From: Flavobacterium piscinae
GTDB lineage: Bacteria > Bacteroidota > Bacteroidia > Flavobacteriales > Flavobacteriaceae
Assembly: GCF_004122145.1 (NCBI RefSeq)
Contig: NZ_SBKQ01000012.1
Coordinates: 1 to 64,000 of the forward strand
Direction: 5' to 3'
DNA length: 64,000 bases
The notes beneath the pieces were generated by a model, which searched no databases, was not told the DNA's origin, and saw only the letters and a list, made by a program, of their open reading frames with translations. Positions 18,937-27,592 of the stretch are shown piece by piece (positions within the stretch are counted from its first letter, which is position 1; the number at the start of each line of letters is the position of its first letter). Made by a program: the position numbers and the translations under genes.

Positions 18937-19636
18937 GAAAATAGTAACGACAAAAGATAATTTACAAATTCTTCATGAAGATAATCATCTCATTGTAGTG
19001 AATAAACGGGTGGGCGATATTGCTCAAGGAGACAATTCGGGCGACAAACCCCTACCCGACATCGTCAAAGAATACCTCAAAGAAAAATACAACAAACCCG
19101 GTGAGGTTTTTTTAGGCGTAGTTCATCGGTTGGACCGACCCACAACCGGCATTGTAGTGTTTGCCAAAACCAGTAAAGCCTTGACCCGAATGAACGACTT
19201 ATTCAGTTCAAGGGAAACACAAAAAACCTATTGGGCTGTGGTGAAAAATAAACCACCAAAAGAAGCAGACACACTCGTTCATTACATCAAAAGAAACCAG
19301 CAAAACAATACGTCCAAAGCTCATATCAAAGAAGTTCCCAATAGTAAAAAAGCAAGTTTAGAGTACAAAATTATCGCTAAATTAGATCATTATTTTGCGT
19401 TAGAAATCGAACTACACACCGGAAGACATCATCAGATTCGGGCTCAACTGCAAGCCATTGGTTGTTCCATCAAAGGCGATTTGAAATATGGTTTTGACAG
19501 AAGCAATCCGGATGGTGGCATTCACCTTCACGCTCGCAAATTATCCTTTATTCATCCGGTTTCAAAAGAACAAATTACAATCATCGCTCCCGTTCCTCAC
19601 GATGTCATTTGGAAATCAATTGAAACTAAATCCTAA
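18935..19636 (+). CDS. RluA-family RNA pseudouridine synthase
   Basis: The 233-residue protein has the RluA catalytic motif HRLDRPTTG with catalytic aspartate D67, plus LHTGRHHQIRAQL near 167-179. It converts a uridine to pseudouridine in rRNA or tRNA. It has no S4 domain, so it resembles the short RluA/RluC-like members; the exact target base cannot be told from sequence. It lies 31 bases downstream of panB, and its start codon sits in the last unit of an 8-bp repeat array, so array length sets the distance from panB stop to start. Confidence 0.9.
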   Translation: MKIVTTKDNLQILHEDNHLIVVNKRVGDIAQGDNSGDKPLPDIVKEYLKEKYNKPGEVFLGVVHRLDRPTTGIVVFAKTSKALTRMNDLFSSRETQKTYWAVVKNKPPKEADTLVHYIKRNQQNNTSKAHIKEVPNSKKASLEYKIIAKLDHYFALEIELHTGRHHQIRAQLQAIGCSIKGDLKYGFDRSNPDGGIHLHARKLSFIHPVSKEQITIIAPVPHDVIWKSIETKS

Positions 19637-19764
19637 TTTTTTTCGTTTATACAGTAGGGAAATTCCTTTTTCAATTGTTTCTATTCTGAATAAAAATACC
19701 TAATTATAGGTAGTGATTATTACTTGAAAAAATATCATCTTTGAAATCAACTAAAAAAATCAAC

Positions 19765-21111
19765 ATGAAAAAATTATTTATTTCTGCTTTTTTTCTGCTT
19801 AGTGTGTATTCATTTGCCCAAGAACACTTTTCCGGCATTGGAACATCCAAACGAATTGGCATTCTGAACGCCAATTTTAATCCGGCAGAATTAGCCAATC
19901 TGAGTTCAAAAATGGAAATAAACCTTTTTGCCACCAGCATCAATGTTTCGAATAACAAAATTGGTTTTAGCGATTTGAATAGTGATGAAAATATCGAAGA
20001 TTTAATTTTTAAAGGAAATGAACCGGTTAATTTGCGGTTTGATGTGGAAGTAGCCGGACCCGGTTTTGCATTTCGCCATAAAAAATGGGGATTTGCCATT
20101 TCATCCAAAGCCTATGGAAAATTAAACTTGGTGGACGTTGACGCCAATATTGGTGATGCCATTGCTAATAACGGTCTGAATTCTTTAGTAAACTTCACCA
20201 CCTTAAACGGAAATTACAACCAACGTTTATTAGGAACCACTTATGGTGAAATTGGTTTATCTGCAGCACGCAGTTTATGGGAAACCGACAAATATAAACT
20301 AAATGGCGGGGCTACTTTTAAACTGTTATTCCCGGGTTCGTATGCCAATTTCGGTGCCGATCAGTTTGAAGGAACGGTGAATTACATTGGTGGAAATGCT
20401 TTCCTAACCAATGCCAATGCTTCTGTTAACGTGGCTTATTCCGGCAACTTAGGCAGTAGTTTTTCTGATTTTGACAGTTATGCAGATTCTGTGTTTGGCG
20501 GATTGAATGGCTTTGCTATTGATTTTGGTGGAACCTTTACCATTAAAGATGAAAAAGACGGGTATAAATTCAATTCCGGAATTTCTGTTAGAAATATTGG
20601 TTCCATGACTTTTAAAGACGAAAACAATTCCACAACCAATTATGATTTATCAATTCAAGGCACCGAAAGTTTGGATTTATCGCAGTTTGAAAATGTAGAC
20701 AGCTTGCAGGAAGTCGAACAAATTTTGGTCGATAGTGGTTTTCTAACCTCAACCTCTTCAACAAAAGATTTTAAAGTGAAATTACCAACGGTTTTGAATG
20801 CTTATGCTGATTTACAAGTAATTCCAACTTTATATATTTCGGTATTTTTGCAACAAAAATTAACCGATGATGCCAACAATGACCAAATTACGGCACAAAA
20901 TGTTCTTACATTAACGCCGCGTTTTTCACTTAAAAACTTCGAAGTGTTTGCTCCGCTATCCCAAACTGAAATTGCCGGATTCAATGCCGGAATCGGTTTT
21001 AGAGCCTATGGTTTCTTCATTGGTTCCGGTTCTGCCTTCACTGCATTGATTAACGACAGTAAGCAAGCGGATTTTTATATCGGTTATCGTTTGGGATTGG
21101 GTAAAAGTTAA
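19765..21111 (+). CDS. Outer-membrane-type protein of the DUF5723-like family
   Basis: The start at 19765 gives a signal peptide (MKKLFISAFFLLSVYSFAQ); an earlier ATG at 19741 would only add eight residues. The mature protein of about 430 residues is rich in Gly, Asn and alternating hydrophobic strands. It begins GIGTSKRIGILNANFNPAELANL and ends in IGYRLGLGKS, consistent with an outer-membrane beta-barrel. I recall the family as DUF5723, common in Bacteroidota and without a known function. The aldehyde dehydrogenase gene follows 15 bases later. Confidence 0.7.
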   Translation: MKKLFISAFFLLSVYSFAQEHFSGIGTSKRIGILNANFNPAELANLSSKMEINLFATSINVSNNKIGFSDLNSDENIEDLIFKGNEPVNLRFDVEVAGPGFAFRHKKWGFAISSKAYGKLNLVDVDANIGDAIANNGLNSLVNFTTLNGNYNQRLLGTTYGEIGLSAARSLWETDKYKLNGGATFKLLFPGSYANFGADQFEGTVNYIGGNAFLTNANASVNVAYSGNLGSSFSDFDSYADSVFGGLNGFAIDFGGTFTIKDEKDGYKFNSGISVRNIGSMTFKDENNSTTNYDLSIQGTESLDLSQFENVDSLQEVEQILVDSGFLTSTSSTKDFKVKLPTVLNAYADLQVIPTLYISVFLQQKLTDDANNDQITAQNVLTLTPRFSLKNFEVFAPLSQTEIAGFNAGIGFRAYGFFIGSGSAFTALINDSKQADFYIGYRLGLGKS

Positions 21112-21126
21112 TTTTTTCTACTATAT

Positions 21127-22482
21127 TTGAAAGCATTCTCAAACCCATTTGAAATGAGTTCAATTAGTACTGTAGCCAAACGAAAAGCGTTGCTGAAAAA
21201 GCTACTCGTTACCATCCAAAAAAACGAGAAGGCAATTAGTGAAGCTTTATACAACGATTTCAAGAAACCTGCTTTTGAAGCTTACCTTACGGAAACCCAA
21301 TATGTGATTTCCGATTTAAAGCATACTATTTCCAATATCAATCGGTGGGCTAAACCCAAACGGGTTTGGTCCTCGGTTTTAAACTTACCGTCTTCTGAAT
21401 TTATTTATTCGGAACCGTATGGTCGGGTGTTGATTATTTCGCCGTGGAATTATCCGTTTCAACTGGCGATGTGTCCGCTTATTGCTGCCATTGCTGCGGG
21501 AAACACGGTTGTTTTAAAGCCTTCGGAATTAACGTTTAACACCTCGCAAATTGTTACAAAAATTGTAGAAGAAGTCTTTGATGTCAAAGAAGCCGTTGTC
21601 GTGCATGGCGGAGCCGAATTCACTCAATCCTTACTCGAAAAACGATGGGATTATATCTTTTTTACCGGTAGTGTTCCGGTGGGTAAAATTGTGGCACAAG
21701 CGGCTGCAAAAAATTTAACGCCGGTTACCTTGGAATTAGGCGGAAAAAATCCGTGTATCATTGATGAAGGAGCCGATTTAGAAATTGCGGTCAAACGCAT
21801 TGTGTGGGGAAAATTCATCAATGCCGGACAAACCTGCATTGCACCGGATTATATTTTAGTACAAGCCAAGGAAAAATACAATTTTGTGGAATTACTCAAA
21901 CAGGAAATTACGCGGGCTTACGGCGAAAATCCCGAAGAATCACCCGATTTTGCCCGTATCATCAACACCAAAAACTGGCAACGCTTACAAGCGATGATTG
22001 AACCGGAAAAAGTTATTTTTGGTGGCATTTCAAACGAAGAAAGTCGCTACATCAGTCCTACCCTATTGGATGAACCCGATTTACACAGCGAAGTGATGAA
22101 AGACGAAATCTTTGGTCCGATTTTACCCATTCTTTCCTATCATGATGAAAAAGATGTAGAACGAATCATTTCAAAATATGAAAAGCCTTTGTCGTTGTAT
22201 GTTTTTACCGAAAATAAAGATTTTGCCGAAAAGATGATTACTCACTATTCGTTTGGTGGCGGATGCGTGAACGATTGTGTAATTCATTTTTCAAACAAAC
22301 GAATGCCATTTGGTGGCGTGGGCCACAGCGGATTGGGTGCTTACCACGGAAAATTCGGCTTTGATTCCTTTTCCCATAAAAAAGCCATCGTCAAAAAACC
22401 AACCTGGGGCGATGTTCCGGTTCGCTACGCACCGTATAAAAATAAATTGAAATACATCAAAAAATTATTATCTTGGCTTTAA
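21127..22482 (+). CDS. Aldehyde dehydrogenase (class-3, fatty or aromatic aldehyde type)
   Basis: The protein has 451 residues. Catalytic C237 lies in NAGQTCIAPDY and the general-base glutamate is E203 in LELGGKNP. The cofactor loop SPWNYPFQ is near 106-113, and FTGSVPVGK precedes the glutamate. The short length, without the N-terminal extension of class 1/2 enzymes, and the hydrophobic C-terminal tail (YIKKLLSWL) fit the class-3 group, which oxidises fatty and aromatic aldehydes to acids with NAD(P)+. It follows the outer-membrane-type gene by 15 bases and precedes a membrane-protein gene by 13, so the three may form one transcript, although their functions look unrelated. Confidence 0.93.
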   Translation: MKAFSNPFEMSSISTVAKRKALLKKLLVTIQKNEKAISEALYNDFKKPAFEAYLTETQYVISDLKHTISNINRWAKPKRVWSSVLNLPSSEFIYSEPYGRVLIISPWNYPFQLAMCPLIAAIAAGNTVVLKPSELTFNTSQIVTKIVEEVFDVKEAVVVHGGAEFTQSLLEKRWDYIFFTGSVPVGKIVAQAAAKNLTPVTLELGGKNPCIIDEGADLEIAVKRIVWGKFINAGQTCIAPDYILVQAKEKYNFVELLKQEITRAYGENPEESPDFARIINTKNWQRLQAMIEPEKVIFGGISNEESRYISPTLLDEPDLHSEVMKDEIFGPILPILSYHDEKDVERIISKYEKPLSLYVFTENKDFAEKMITHYSFGGGCVNDCVIHFSNKRMPFGGVGHSGLGAYHGKFGFDSFSHKKAIVKKPTWGDVPVRYAPYKNKLKYIKKLLSWL

Positions 22483-22495
22483 ACTAACTATACTT

Positions 22496-23284
22496 ATGAA
22501 AAACAATTTTACCCAACGCATCAATCAAGCTACAGAAAAAGGATACTACCTTGACTTTGGAACGACTATCGAAAAAGCATTTGACAATTATAAAAAAATT
22601 GCTCTCACCGGTGGTTTAGCGTTTTTATTAATTATGCTTGCTGCCTTTGCCCTTTTTGGATCAATTGCTATGGTGGCTTTTGGAGCAGCCGACATAATGG
22701 GCACAATGACTGAGTTTAATCCGATGGATTTTTCCGTAGTCGGTATTCTGATTTATTTTCTGGTGATGGTCGCTTTTGCAGGATTAACAGCTCCTATCGG
22801 TGCAGGATTTTTCAAAATGGCACATTTGGCTCAAACCAACAAACCGTTTTCTGTTGGTGTTATTTTTGATTATTATAAAACTTCCTATTTCAAAGAGTTG
22901 TTTATACTTGCTTCAGTATTAGCTACTATTAATTTTGCTTTTACTATTGGAGCTGAACTTTTGGCCTTTCCAATTCTTGGTTCTTTTATCACCTATGTGG
23001 TTGCTTTTTTTAGTATGTTGGCAGTTCCCTTGATTATATATGGAGAGCAAAAAGCGATAGATTCCCTTGTTATCAGCATCAAATTGGTAAGCAAACAATG
23101 GTTGATTTTACTAGGATTAGCCATTGTCAGTATTATATTTGTCTGTTTAGGCTTAATTGGCTTATGCATCGGTATTTTGTTTACCTTTCCATTTTGGTAT
23201 TCTTTTCTTTATACTACCTATAACACCATTTTGCCTATTGAGGTGGCCAGTGAGATTGAGGAGATTGGACGAGTGGAGGAATAA
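22496..23284 (+). CDS. Polytopic inner-membrane protein, function unknown
   Basis: The 262-residue protein has about six hydrophobic segments of membrane-helix length, beginning near residues 37, 79, 130, 160, 170 and 205. A charged N-terminus precedes them (MKNNFTQRINQATEKGYYLDFG). The C-terminal tail is acidic (EVASEIEEIGRVEE). Similar small glycerophosphoryl-phosphodiesterase-like membrane domains exist in Bacteroidota, but I do not recognise this one confidently. It ends a possible three-gene unit and is followed by a bidirectional terminator shared with sucC. Confidence 0.75.
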   Translation: MKNNFTQRINQATEKGYYLDFGTTIEKAFDNYKKIALTGGLAFLLIMLAAFALFGSIAMVAFGAADIMGTMTEFNPMDFSVVGILIYFLVMVAFAGLTAPIGAGFFKMAHLAQTNKPFSVGVIFDYYKTSYFKELFILASVLATINFAFTIGAELLAFPILGSFITYVVAFFSMLAVPLIIYGEQKAIDSLVISIKLVSKQWLILLGLAIVSIIFVCLGLIGLCIGILFTFPFWYSFLYTTYNTILPIEVASEIEEIGRVEE

Positions 23285-23303
23285 ATACAATATCATCTAA
23301 AAT

Positions 23304-23333
23304 AAAAACCTGAGCATTCACTCAGGTTTTTTT
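23304..23333. terminator. Bidirectional terminator between the membrane-protein gene and sucC
   Basis: Arms aaaaacctgag (23304-23314) and ctcaggttttt (23321-23331) form a perfect stem with loop cattca. The T-run continues to the right, and the A-run on the left serves sucC transcripts on the minus strand. Confidence 0.85.
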
Positions 23334-23356
23334 ATATAATCTAAAATCGTTTCTTC

Positions 23357-24553
23357 TTACTTCGACAACGCCGCTTTCACTTGATCCGCTGCTTCTTGGA
23401 ACTGTACCGCAGATAAAATCGGCATCCCTGAATTATCAATCAATTCTTTTGCAATCTCAGCGTTGGTTCCTTGTAAACGAACGATGATGGGCACTTTAAT
23501 CGCATCACCCATGTTTTTGTAGGCATCCACAACTCCTTGAGCCACACGGTCGCAACGTACGATTCCACCAAAGATGTTGATTAAGATTGCTTTTACATTC
23601 GGGTCTTTTAAGATGATACGGAAAGCCGTTTCTACTCGTTTTGCATCCGCTGTTCCTCCCACGTCTAAGAAGTTAGCAGGCTCAAAACCGGCATACTTAA
23701 TCAAATCCATCGTAGCCATTGCTAATCCGGCACCGTTTACCATACAACCTACAGTTCCGTCAAGGTCAACGTAGTTTAACCCTACTTCTTTCGCTTCTAC
23801 TTCAATCGGATTTTCTTCACGAATATCACGCATATCCGCAATTTTGGTTTGTCTGTACAATGCGTTATCATCAATGTTTACTTTTGCATCTACCGCCATG
23901 ATTTTATTGTCTGACGTTTTTAAAACCGGATTGATTTCAAACATCGACGCATCAGAACCTATATAAGCTTTATATAAACTATCCACAAATTTCACCATTT
24001 CTTTGAATGCATTACCCGAAAGTCCAAGGTTAAACGCAATTCTTCTGGCTTGAAACGCTTGTAAACCTACAGCCGGGTCAATTTCTTCGGTGAAGATTAA
24101 ATGTGGCGTGTGTTCTGCTACTTCTTCAATGTCCATTCCACCTTCGGTAGAATACATGATCATGTTTCTTCCTGTGGCACGATTCAACAAAACCGACATA
24201 TAAAACTCCGACGTTTCACTTTCACCCGGATAATACACATCCTCGGCAATCAAAACTTTGTGTACTTTTTTCCCTTCTGCCGACGTTTGCGGCGTTATCA
24301 ATTGCATACCAATGATTTGCTCTGCAATTTCTTCCACTTGTTGCAGGTTTTTAGCCAATTTCACTCCGCCGCCTTTTCCTCTTCCACCGGCATGAATTTG
24401 TGCTTTAATCACGTGCCATCCTGTTCCGGTTTCTGCGGTTAATTGTTTGGCTGCTGCTACCGCTTCTACCGGGCTGTTGGCCACAATGCCGCGTTGAATT
24501 CTAACGCCATAACTGGCTAAAATTTCTTTTCCTTGGTATTCGTGTATGTTCAT
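23357..24553 (-). CDS. sucC: Succinate-CoA ligase (ADP-forming) subunit beta
   Basis: This is the beta subunit of succinyl-CoA synthetase, which makes ATP or GTP from succinyl-CoA in the TCA cycle. The 398 residues starting [16 protein letters not shown] match the family length. A longer frame from 24715 runs through intergenic repeats and is rejected. The ATP-grasp domain has [14 protein letters not shown] near 50-63; the C-terminal half has [15 protein letters not shown] and [10 protein letters not shown]. The alpha-subunit gene sucD is not adjacent, which is usual in Flavobacteria. A -7 box lies at 24588-24595 and a terminator at 23304-23333. Confidence 0.97.
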   Translation of the reverse strand: MNIHEYQGKEILASYGVRIQRGIVANSPVEAVAAAKQLTAETGTGWHVIKAQIHAGGRGKGGGVKLAKNLQQVEEIAEQIIGMQLITPQTSAEGKKVHKVLIAEDVYYPGESETSEFYMSVLLNRATGRNMIMYSTEGGMDIEEVAEHTPHLIFTEEIDPAVGLQAFQARRIAFNLGLSGNAFKEMVKFVDSLYKAYIGSDASMFEINPVLKTSDNKIMAVDAKVNIDDNALYRQTKIADMRDIREENPIEVEAKEVGLNYVDLDGTVGCMVNGAGLAMATMDLIKYAGFEPANFLDVGGTADAKRVETAFRIILKDPNVKAILINIFGGIVRCDRVAQGVVDAYKNMGDAIKVPIIVRLQGTNAEIAKELIDNSGMPILSAVQFQEAADQVKAALSK

Positions 24554-24587
24554 AGTAGTATAACGTTTGTCTGTTAAAAAAGTGCCA

Positions 24588-24595
24588 CAAAAATA
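24588..24595 (-). promoter_or_regulatory. -7 box for sucC
   Basis: On the minus strand this is TATTTTTG, a TAnnTTTG match 34 bases before the ATG at 24553. No TTG is seen at the usual upstream spacing. Confidence 0.45.
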
Positions 24596-24660
24596 GCAAA
24601 CAAAATCTGAAAAGCGATTATTTTTTTGGAATAAATTGTCAATTTGGTATATGTGGGAGT

Positions 24661-24724
24661 TTGACAATGTGGCAATGTGGCAATTCGACAATGTGGCAAT
24701 TCGACAATGTGTCAATTAGTCAAT
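24661..24724 (+). repeat. 8-bp-period tandem array, eight units
   Basis: Eight units of exactly 8 bases follow one another: ttgacaat, gtggcaat, gtggcaat, tcgacaat, gtggcaat, tcgacaat, gtgtcaat, tagtcaat. The last four bases are always CAAT and the first four vary. It lies about 110 bases upstream of sucC, beyond its promoter. Confidence 0.85.
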
Positions 24725-24785
24725 TTGCTTTCTTCGTTCTAGAAGCAGTAGTCAATATCCAACTTGGTTTGAATGGAACACGGAT

Positions 24786-24871
24786 TCCCGAAGTCTCGGG
24801 ACGGATGGAAAAAATTTGCACGGATTTTTTTGATTCGCTTAGCGAAAGCGGATAATCCCGAAGTCTCGGGA
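24786..24871. repeat. Paired palindromes around an internal hairpin
   Basis: The 16-base tcccgaagtctcggga, with arms TCCCGA/TCGGGA, occurs at 24786-24801 and again at 24856-24871. Between them, at 24834-24846, lies the odd palindrome TTCGCT-t-AGCGAA. The flanks also resemble each other (ggat before and gga after each copy). Confidence 0.75.
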
Positions 24872-24931
24872 GGATTCGTGTGTGCTATCGTTTTCTTCTT
24901 TTGAAAATGGTTCTCTTCCTTAGCACAAACA

Positions 24932-24995
24932 AACCTTAGTGCCTTAGTACCTCAGAACCTCAGCACCTCTGAACCTCAAAACCTCAGCACCTTTT
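24932..24995 (-). repeat. Second 8-bp-period array, eight units
   Basis: Eight 8-base units occur in a row: aaccttag, tgccttag, tacctcag, aacctcag, cacctctg, aacctcaa, aacctcag, cacctttt. The CCT core is constant and the first two bases vary. On the minus strand the unit reads CTGAGGNN. The period and unit number match the array at 24661, but the sequence differs. Confidence 0.85.
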
Positions 24996-25030
24996 CTTCC
25001 TACAAATTCCTCCCCAAAAAAGGGGTTTCC

Positions 25031-25122
25031 TTCGGGATTGATTCCAGATTTGTTCGAACCGTGTTCGGAAAAAGGGGGCGTTTTCCGAACAACTACAGAA
25101 GCTCTATCGAACAAATCCCGAA
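25031..25122. repeat. Nested inverted repeats
   Basis: An inner perfect 10-bp stem, gttcggaaaa (25063-25072) with ttttccgaac (25081-25090), lies within an outer 11-bp stem, gatttgttcga (25047-25057) with tcgaacaaatc (25107-25117). A third pair, ttcgggatt (25031-25039) with aatcccgaa (25114-25122), competes with the outer stem. The unpaired bases between outer and inner stems could form a folded RNA or DNA structure. It contains no coding signal that I trust. Confidence 0.65.
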
Positions 25123-25429
25123 CAAAACCCCCAAAACCTCCCAAAATAGGGCTATAAACGATGTTGTGTTTGTAAGAATTTTTAAAGTGACTTTTTGCCT
25201 TTTAGGGCTTCTTTTTTAGAACAACCTCTTTACGATTTTACATAAAAAATTATCGCTTTTTTGTAGGTAGTTTACCATTCTTTTTCTATTTTTGGATTTC
25301 CATTATACAAATACCACACTTTTTTATCGGGAGAATGATTTCTTTTTTAAGGAATGGGGTGTTTTTTGGAAAAAAGTTAGATGAATATGTTTAATAGTTA
25401 GCAACAAGATTAACTCACAAAAACTAAAA

Positions 25430-27397
25430 ATGAATAAGGAAAGAGCAATTACTTATAGTCTTTTATCACATATCCGAAATAAAGGAACATTAATAAAAGG
25501 TCCATTAGACATATTCAAACCTTTAGTTCAAAGAATTATTTCAAAAATGAATTCTAAAGGAATTTTTAGTGGAAAAAGTATTTCAGAAATAAAAAGCGAA
25601 TTTGATAATGAATATAAAATTGATATTCCAATTCCGGTTCTAAAGACTATTTTAAATCAAATTGCTAAAGATCTCAATAGTAAAGAAAAGACAGTATTTG
25701 TATTATATAATGATTATTCCTTTAGTATTTCAGAATATATTTTCTTAGATTATGAAAATGATATAATAGAAAAAGAAACTATTGTTAATGAAATTGAGCT
25801 TTTATTTCAAAAATTTTGTGAAACTTCAGACTTTAAAATAGAAGAGAAAAACTCAATTTTCCAATTTATTGAAAAAAATAAATATTCTCTTTCGAGTTAT
25901 CTTTCAAATAGTGTTGTTCAAATTGATAAAGATTTTACTGCTGAAGCACAATTTGTAAAATTCTTTAGAAATATTCCTGAAATTTATAAACAAATAAAAG
26001 ATATATACATTGGTTCAATCATTTCAGGATATATTCAATATAATCCTAGCGAAACAAAACTAGAAGTTGAATTAATTTTTGATACAAATTTCATAGTTGG
26101 ACTTTTAGATTTGAATACTCCTGAATCAACACATACTTGTAACACGTTGTTACAAATTGCAAAAAATCAAAAATTTAAGATTAGAATTTTAAAAGACACT
26201 ATTGAGGAAACAAAAAATTTACTTGAGCAAAAAGCCAAACATTTTGACAAATCATTTTTACAAAGAAAGGTTTACCCTGAAGATATTTACAATGCGTGCG
26301 ATAGAAAAGGTTATAATAAAAATGATATTGAAAGAATCTCAGATAATTTAGAGAATGAAATTTCAAAATTAGGCATTTCAATCATTAATGATGAGAAAAT
26401 AAAAAAAGAAGCAAAATTTAGTGAAGAGTATAAAATATTAAAAGAATACAGAAATAGTGATATTTCTGCATTACACGATGCTACTGCAATAAATTATGTA
26501 AAAAAAGTTAGAGGAAAAAAAATTAAAGAATTTGATAAGGTAAATTGTTGGTTTGTAAATAATGTTACGTCAAGAGAAAATAATGGCTTCTCTATAAAAT
26601 CTGAATTTCAACCAGAAACTATAAATGCTGATAACCTTTTAAATATCTTATGGTTAAGTAATCCTCGAGCAAAAATAAATATTGATGCGAATGACTTAGC
26701 TGATATAAGTTTAACGAGTTCTATAGCAATAACATTAAACAAAGACTTACCTAAAGCAAAAATTTTAAGAGAACTTGATGACAATATTCATAAATATGCA
26801 AGTGAATCACTTAGCGATACAGATATAGTTAGAATTGCAACTAGAATTACTAATAAGCAACTTGATGATATTGATAATTTAAATAATCTTGCAAATACAA
26901 AAAAAGAGGAATTCGTTAAACGTTTAGAAGAAGAAGCAAGTAAGCAAAAAAAACTTGAAGAAATTAGAATTAAAAAACTAGAACATATACTAAAAGAGTT
27001 TTCAGAGAAATCAAATGAATTTCAAAAGAAAACAAAGCAAATTGAAAATAACGAATTAAACAGTTCTAAAGCTATTGAGGATTTGCAAACAAAAAATGAT
27101 GATCTGACTGAAAAATTAATAGAAGAAAAATTAAAAACTTGGCAAAAAAACAGTATTTATTTTCTGCTATTAATTTATGTTACTTTATCTCTTATTTTTT
27201 TATATTTATTATATGATAATAATTGGAATTTAAAAGTTGTAACTGAAAAAATCACCGATTATAAGTCGAATATATTTGTAAGTTTTATACTTTGGACAAT
27301 TGCTATTATAGTCAATCTTTTTGGTTTTAAATTGGTTTATGACAGGTATTTTAATCATTCAAATATTAATAACAAAAGAAGTAGAATAAAGTTATAA
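25430..27397 (+). CDS. PIN-like nuclease domain protein with coiled coil and two C-terminal membrane helices
   Basis: The protein has 655 residues and no close family that I recognise. Residues 1-130 are helical and look like a winged-helix or regulatory part. A PIN-like core begins at about 212 with LIFDTNFIVGLLD (D218), followed by an E-rich helix (IEETKNLLEQ, about 255-264) and SDISALHDATA with D344 and D350. The NCWFVNN strand near 371-377 stands where PIN domains end in a (T/S)N-type strand. These acidic residues are spaced as in PIN metal-dependent RNases. Residues about 480-570 are a charged coiled coil, and two membrane helices lie near 574-596 and 614-636. The base composition is more AT-rich than the core genes. 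A HEPN gene follows about 200 bases on. A membrane-tethered RNase of defence or toxin type is inference. Confidence 0.6.
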   Translation: MNKERAITYSLLSHIRNKGTLIKGPLDIFKPLVQRIISKMNSKGIFSGKSISEIKSEFDNEYKIDIPIPVLKTILNQIAKDLNSKEKTVFVLYNDYSFSISEYIFLDYENDIIEKETIVNEIELLFQKFCETSDFKIEEKNSIFQFIEKNKYSLSSYLSNSVVQIDKDFTAEAQFVKFFRNIPEIYKQIKDIYIGSIISGYIQYNPSETKLEVELIFDTNFIVGLLDLNTPESTHTCNTLLQIAKNQKFKIRILKDTIEETKNLLEQKAKHFDKSFLQRKVYPEDIYNACDRKGYNKNDIERISDNLENEISKLGISIINDEKIKKEAKFSEEYKILKEYRNSDISALHDATAINYVKKVRGKKIKEFDKVNCWFVNNVTSRENNGFSIKSEFQPETINADNLLNILWLSNPRAKINIDANDLADISLTSSIAITLNKDLPKAKILRELDDNIHKYASESLSDTDIVRIATRITNKQLDDIDNLNNLANTKKEEFVKRLEEEASKQKKLEEIRIKKLEHILKEFSEKSNEFQKKTKQIENNELNSSKAIEDLQTKNDDLTEKLIEEKLKTWQKNSIYFLLLIYVTLSLIFLYLLYDNNWNLKVVTEKITDYKSNIFVSFILWTIAIIVNLFGFKLVYDRYFNHSNINNKRSRIKL

Positions 27398-27592
27398 ATC
27401 CTGTTTCTAACCCTGGTTTGCATTAATTGCTTGACTTTGGCTTGCGTTTTTGTCTTCGTGGAAAGTACTTAAATATTTTCAATTTTAACTTTCATATTAA
27501 TTTTGTAAATTTTTTTAAACAGTGCTGGCAGCAGTTACTGAATGCGAGCCTCAAATGTTTCACACTTTAAAACAATATTATATTCAAGCATA

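Larger units (their letters stand above)
24554..25429. other. Gene-free, repeat-rich intergenic region
   Basis: These 876 bases between divergent sucC and the 25430 gene hold no credible gene. In order they contain the sucC leader, an 8-bp-period array (24661-24724), paired tcccgaagtctcggga palindromes (24786-24871), a second 8-bp-period array (24932-24995), and a nested hairpin block (25031-25122). The last 290 bases are AT-rich with no clear signal, and no clear promoter for the 25430 gene was found. The 24760-25140 part is visibly richer in G+C than its surroundings. Confidence 0.7.

Noticed and set aside
24554..24715. N-terminal extension of sucC
   Set aside because: It translates the 8-bp array and the promoter. 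The family start MNIHEYQGK lies at 24553.
24661..24995. Possible CRISPR array
   Set aside because: The units are only 8 bases with no spacers of about 30 bases between identical repeats, and no cas genes are present.
24944..25144. 66-residue minus-strand open frame beginning MGGFGGFVRDLFDRASVVV
   Set aside because: It runs through the nested hairpin block and the 8-bp array, and its C-terminal end simply translates the array. I treat it as repeat DNA and not as a gene.
27520..27540. Palindrome cagtgctggcagcagttactg as an operator or attachment site before the HEPN gene
   Set aside because: The arms are short and broken by a bulge, and no second copy was noticed in the window.
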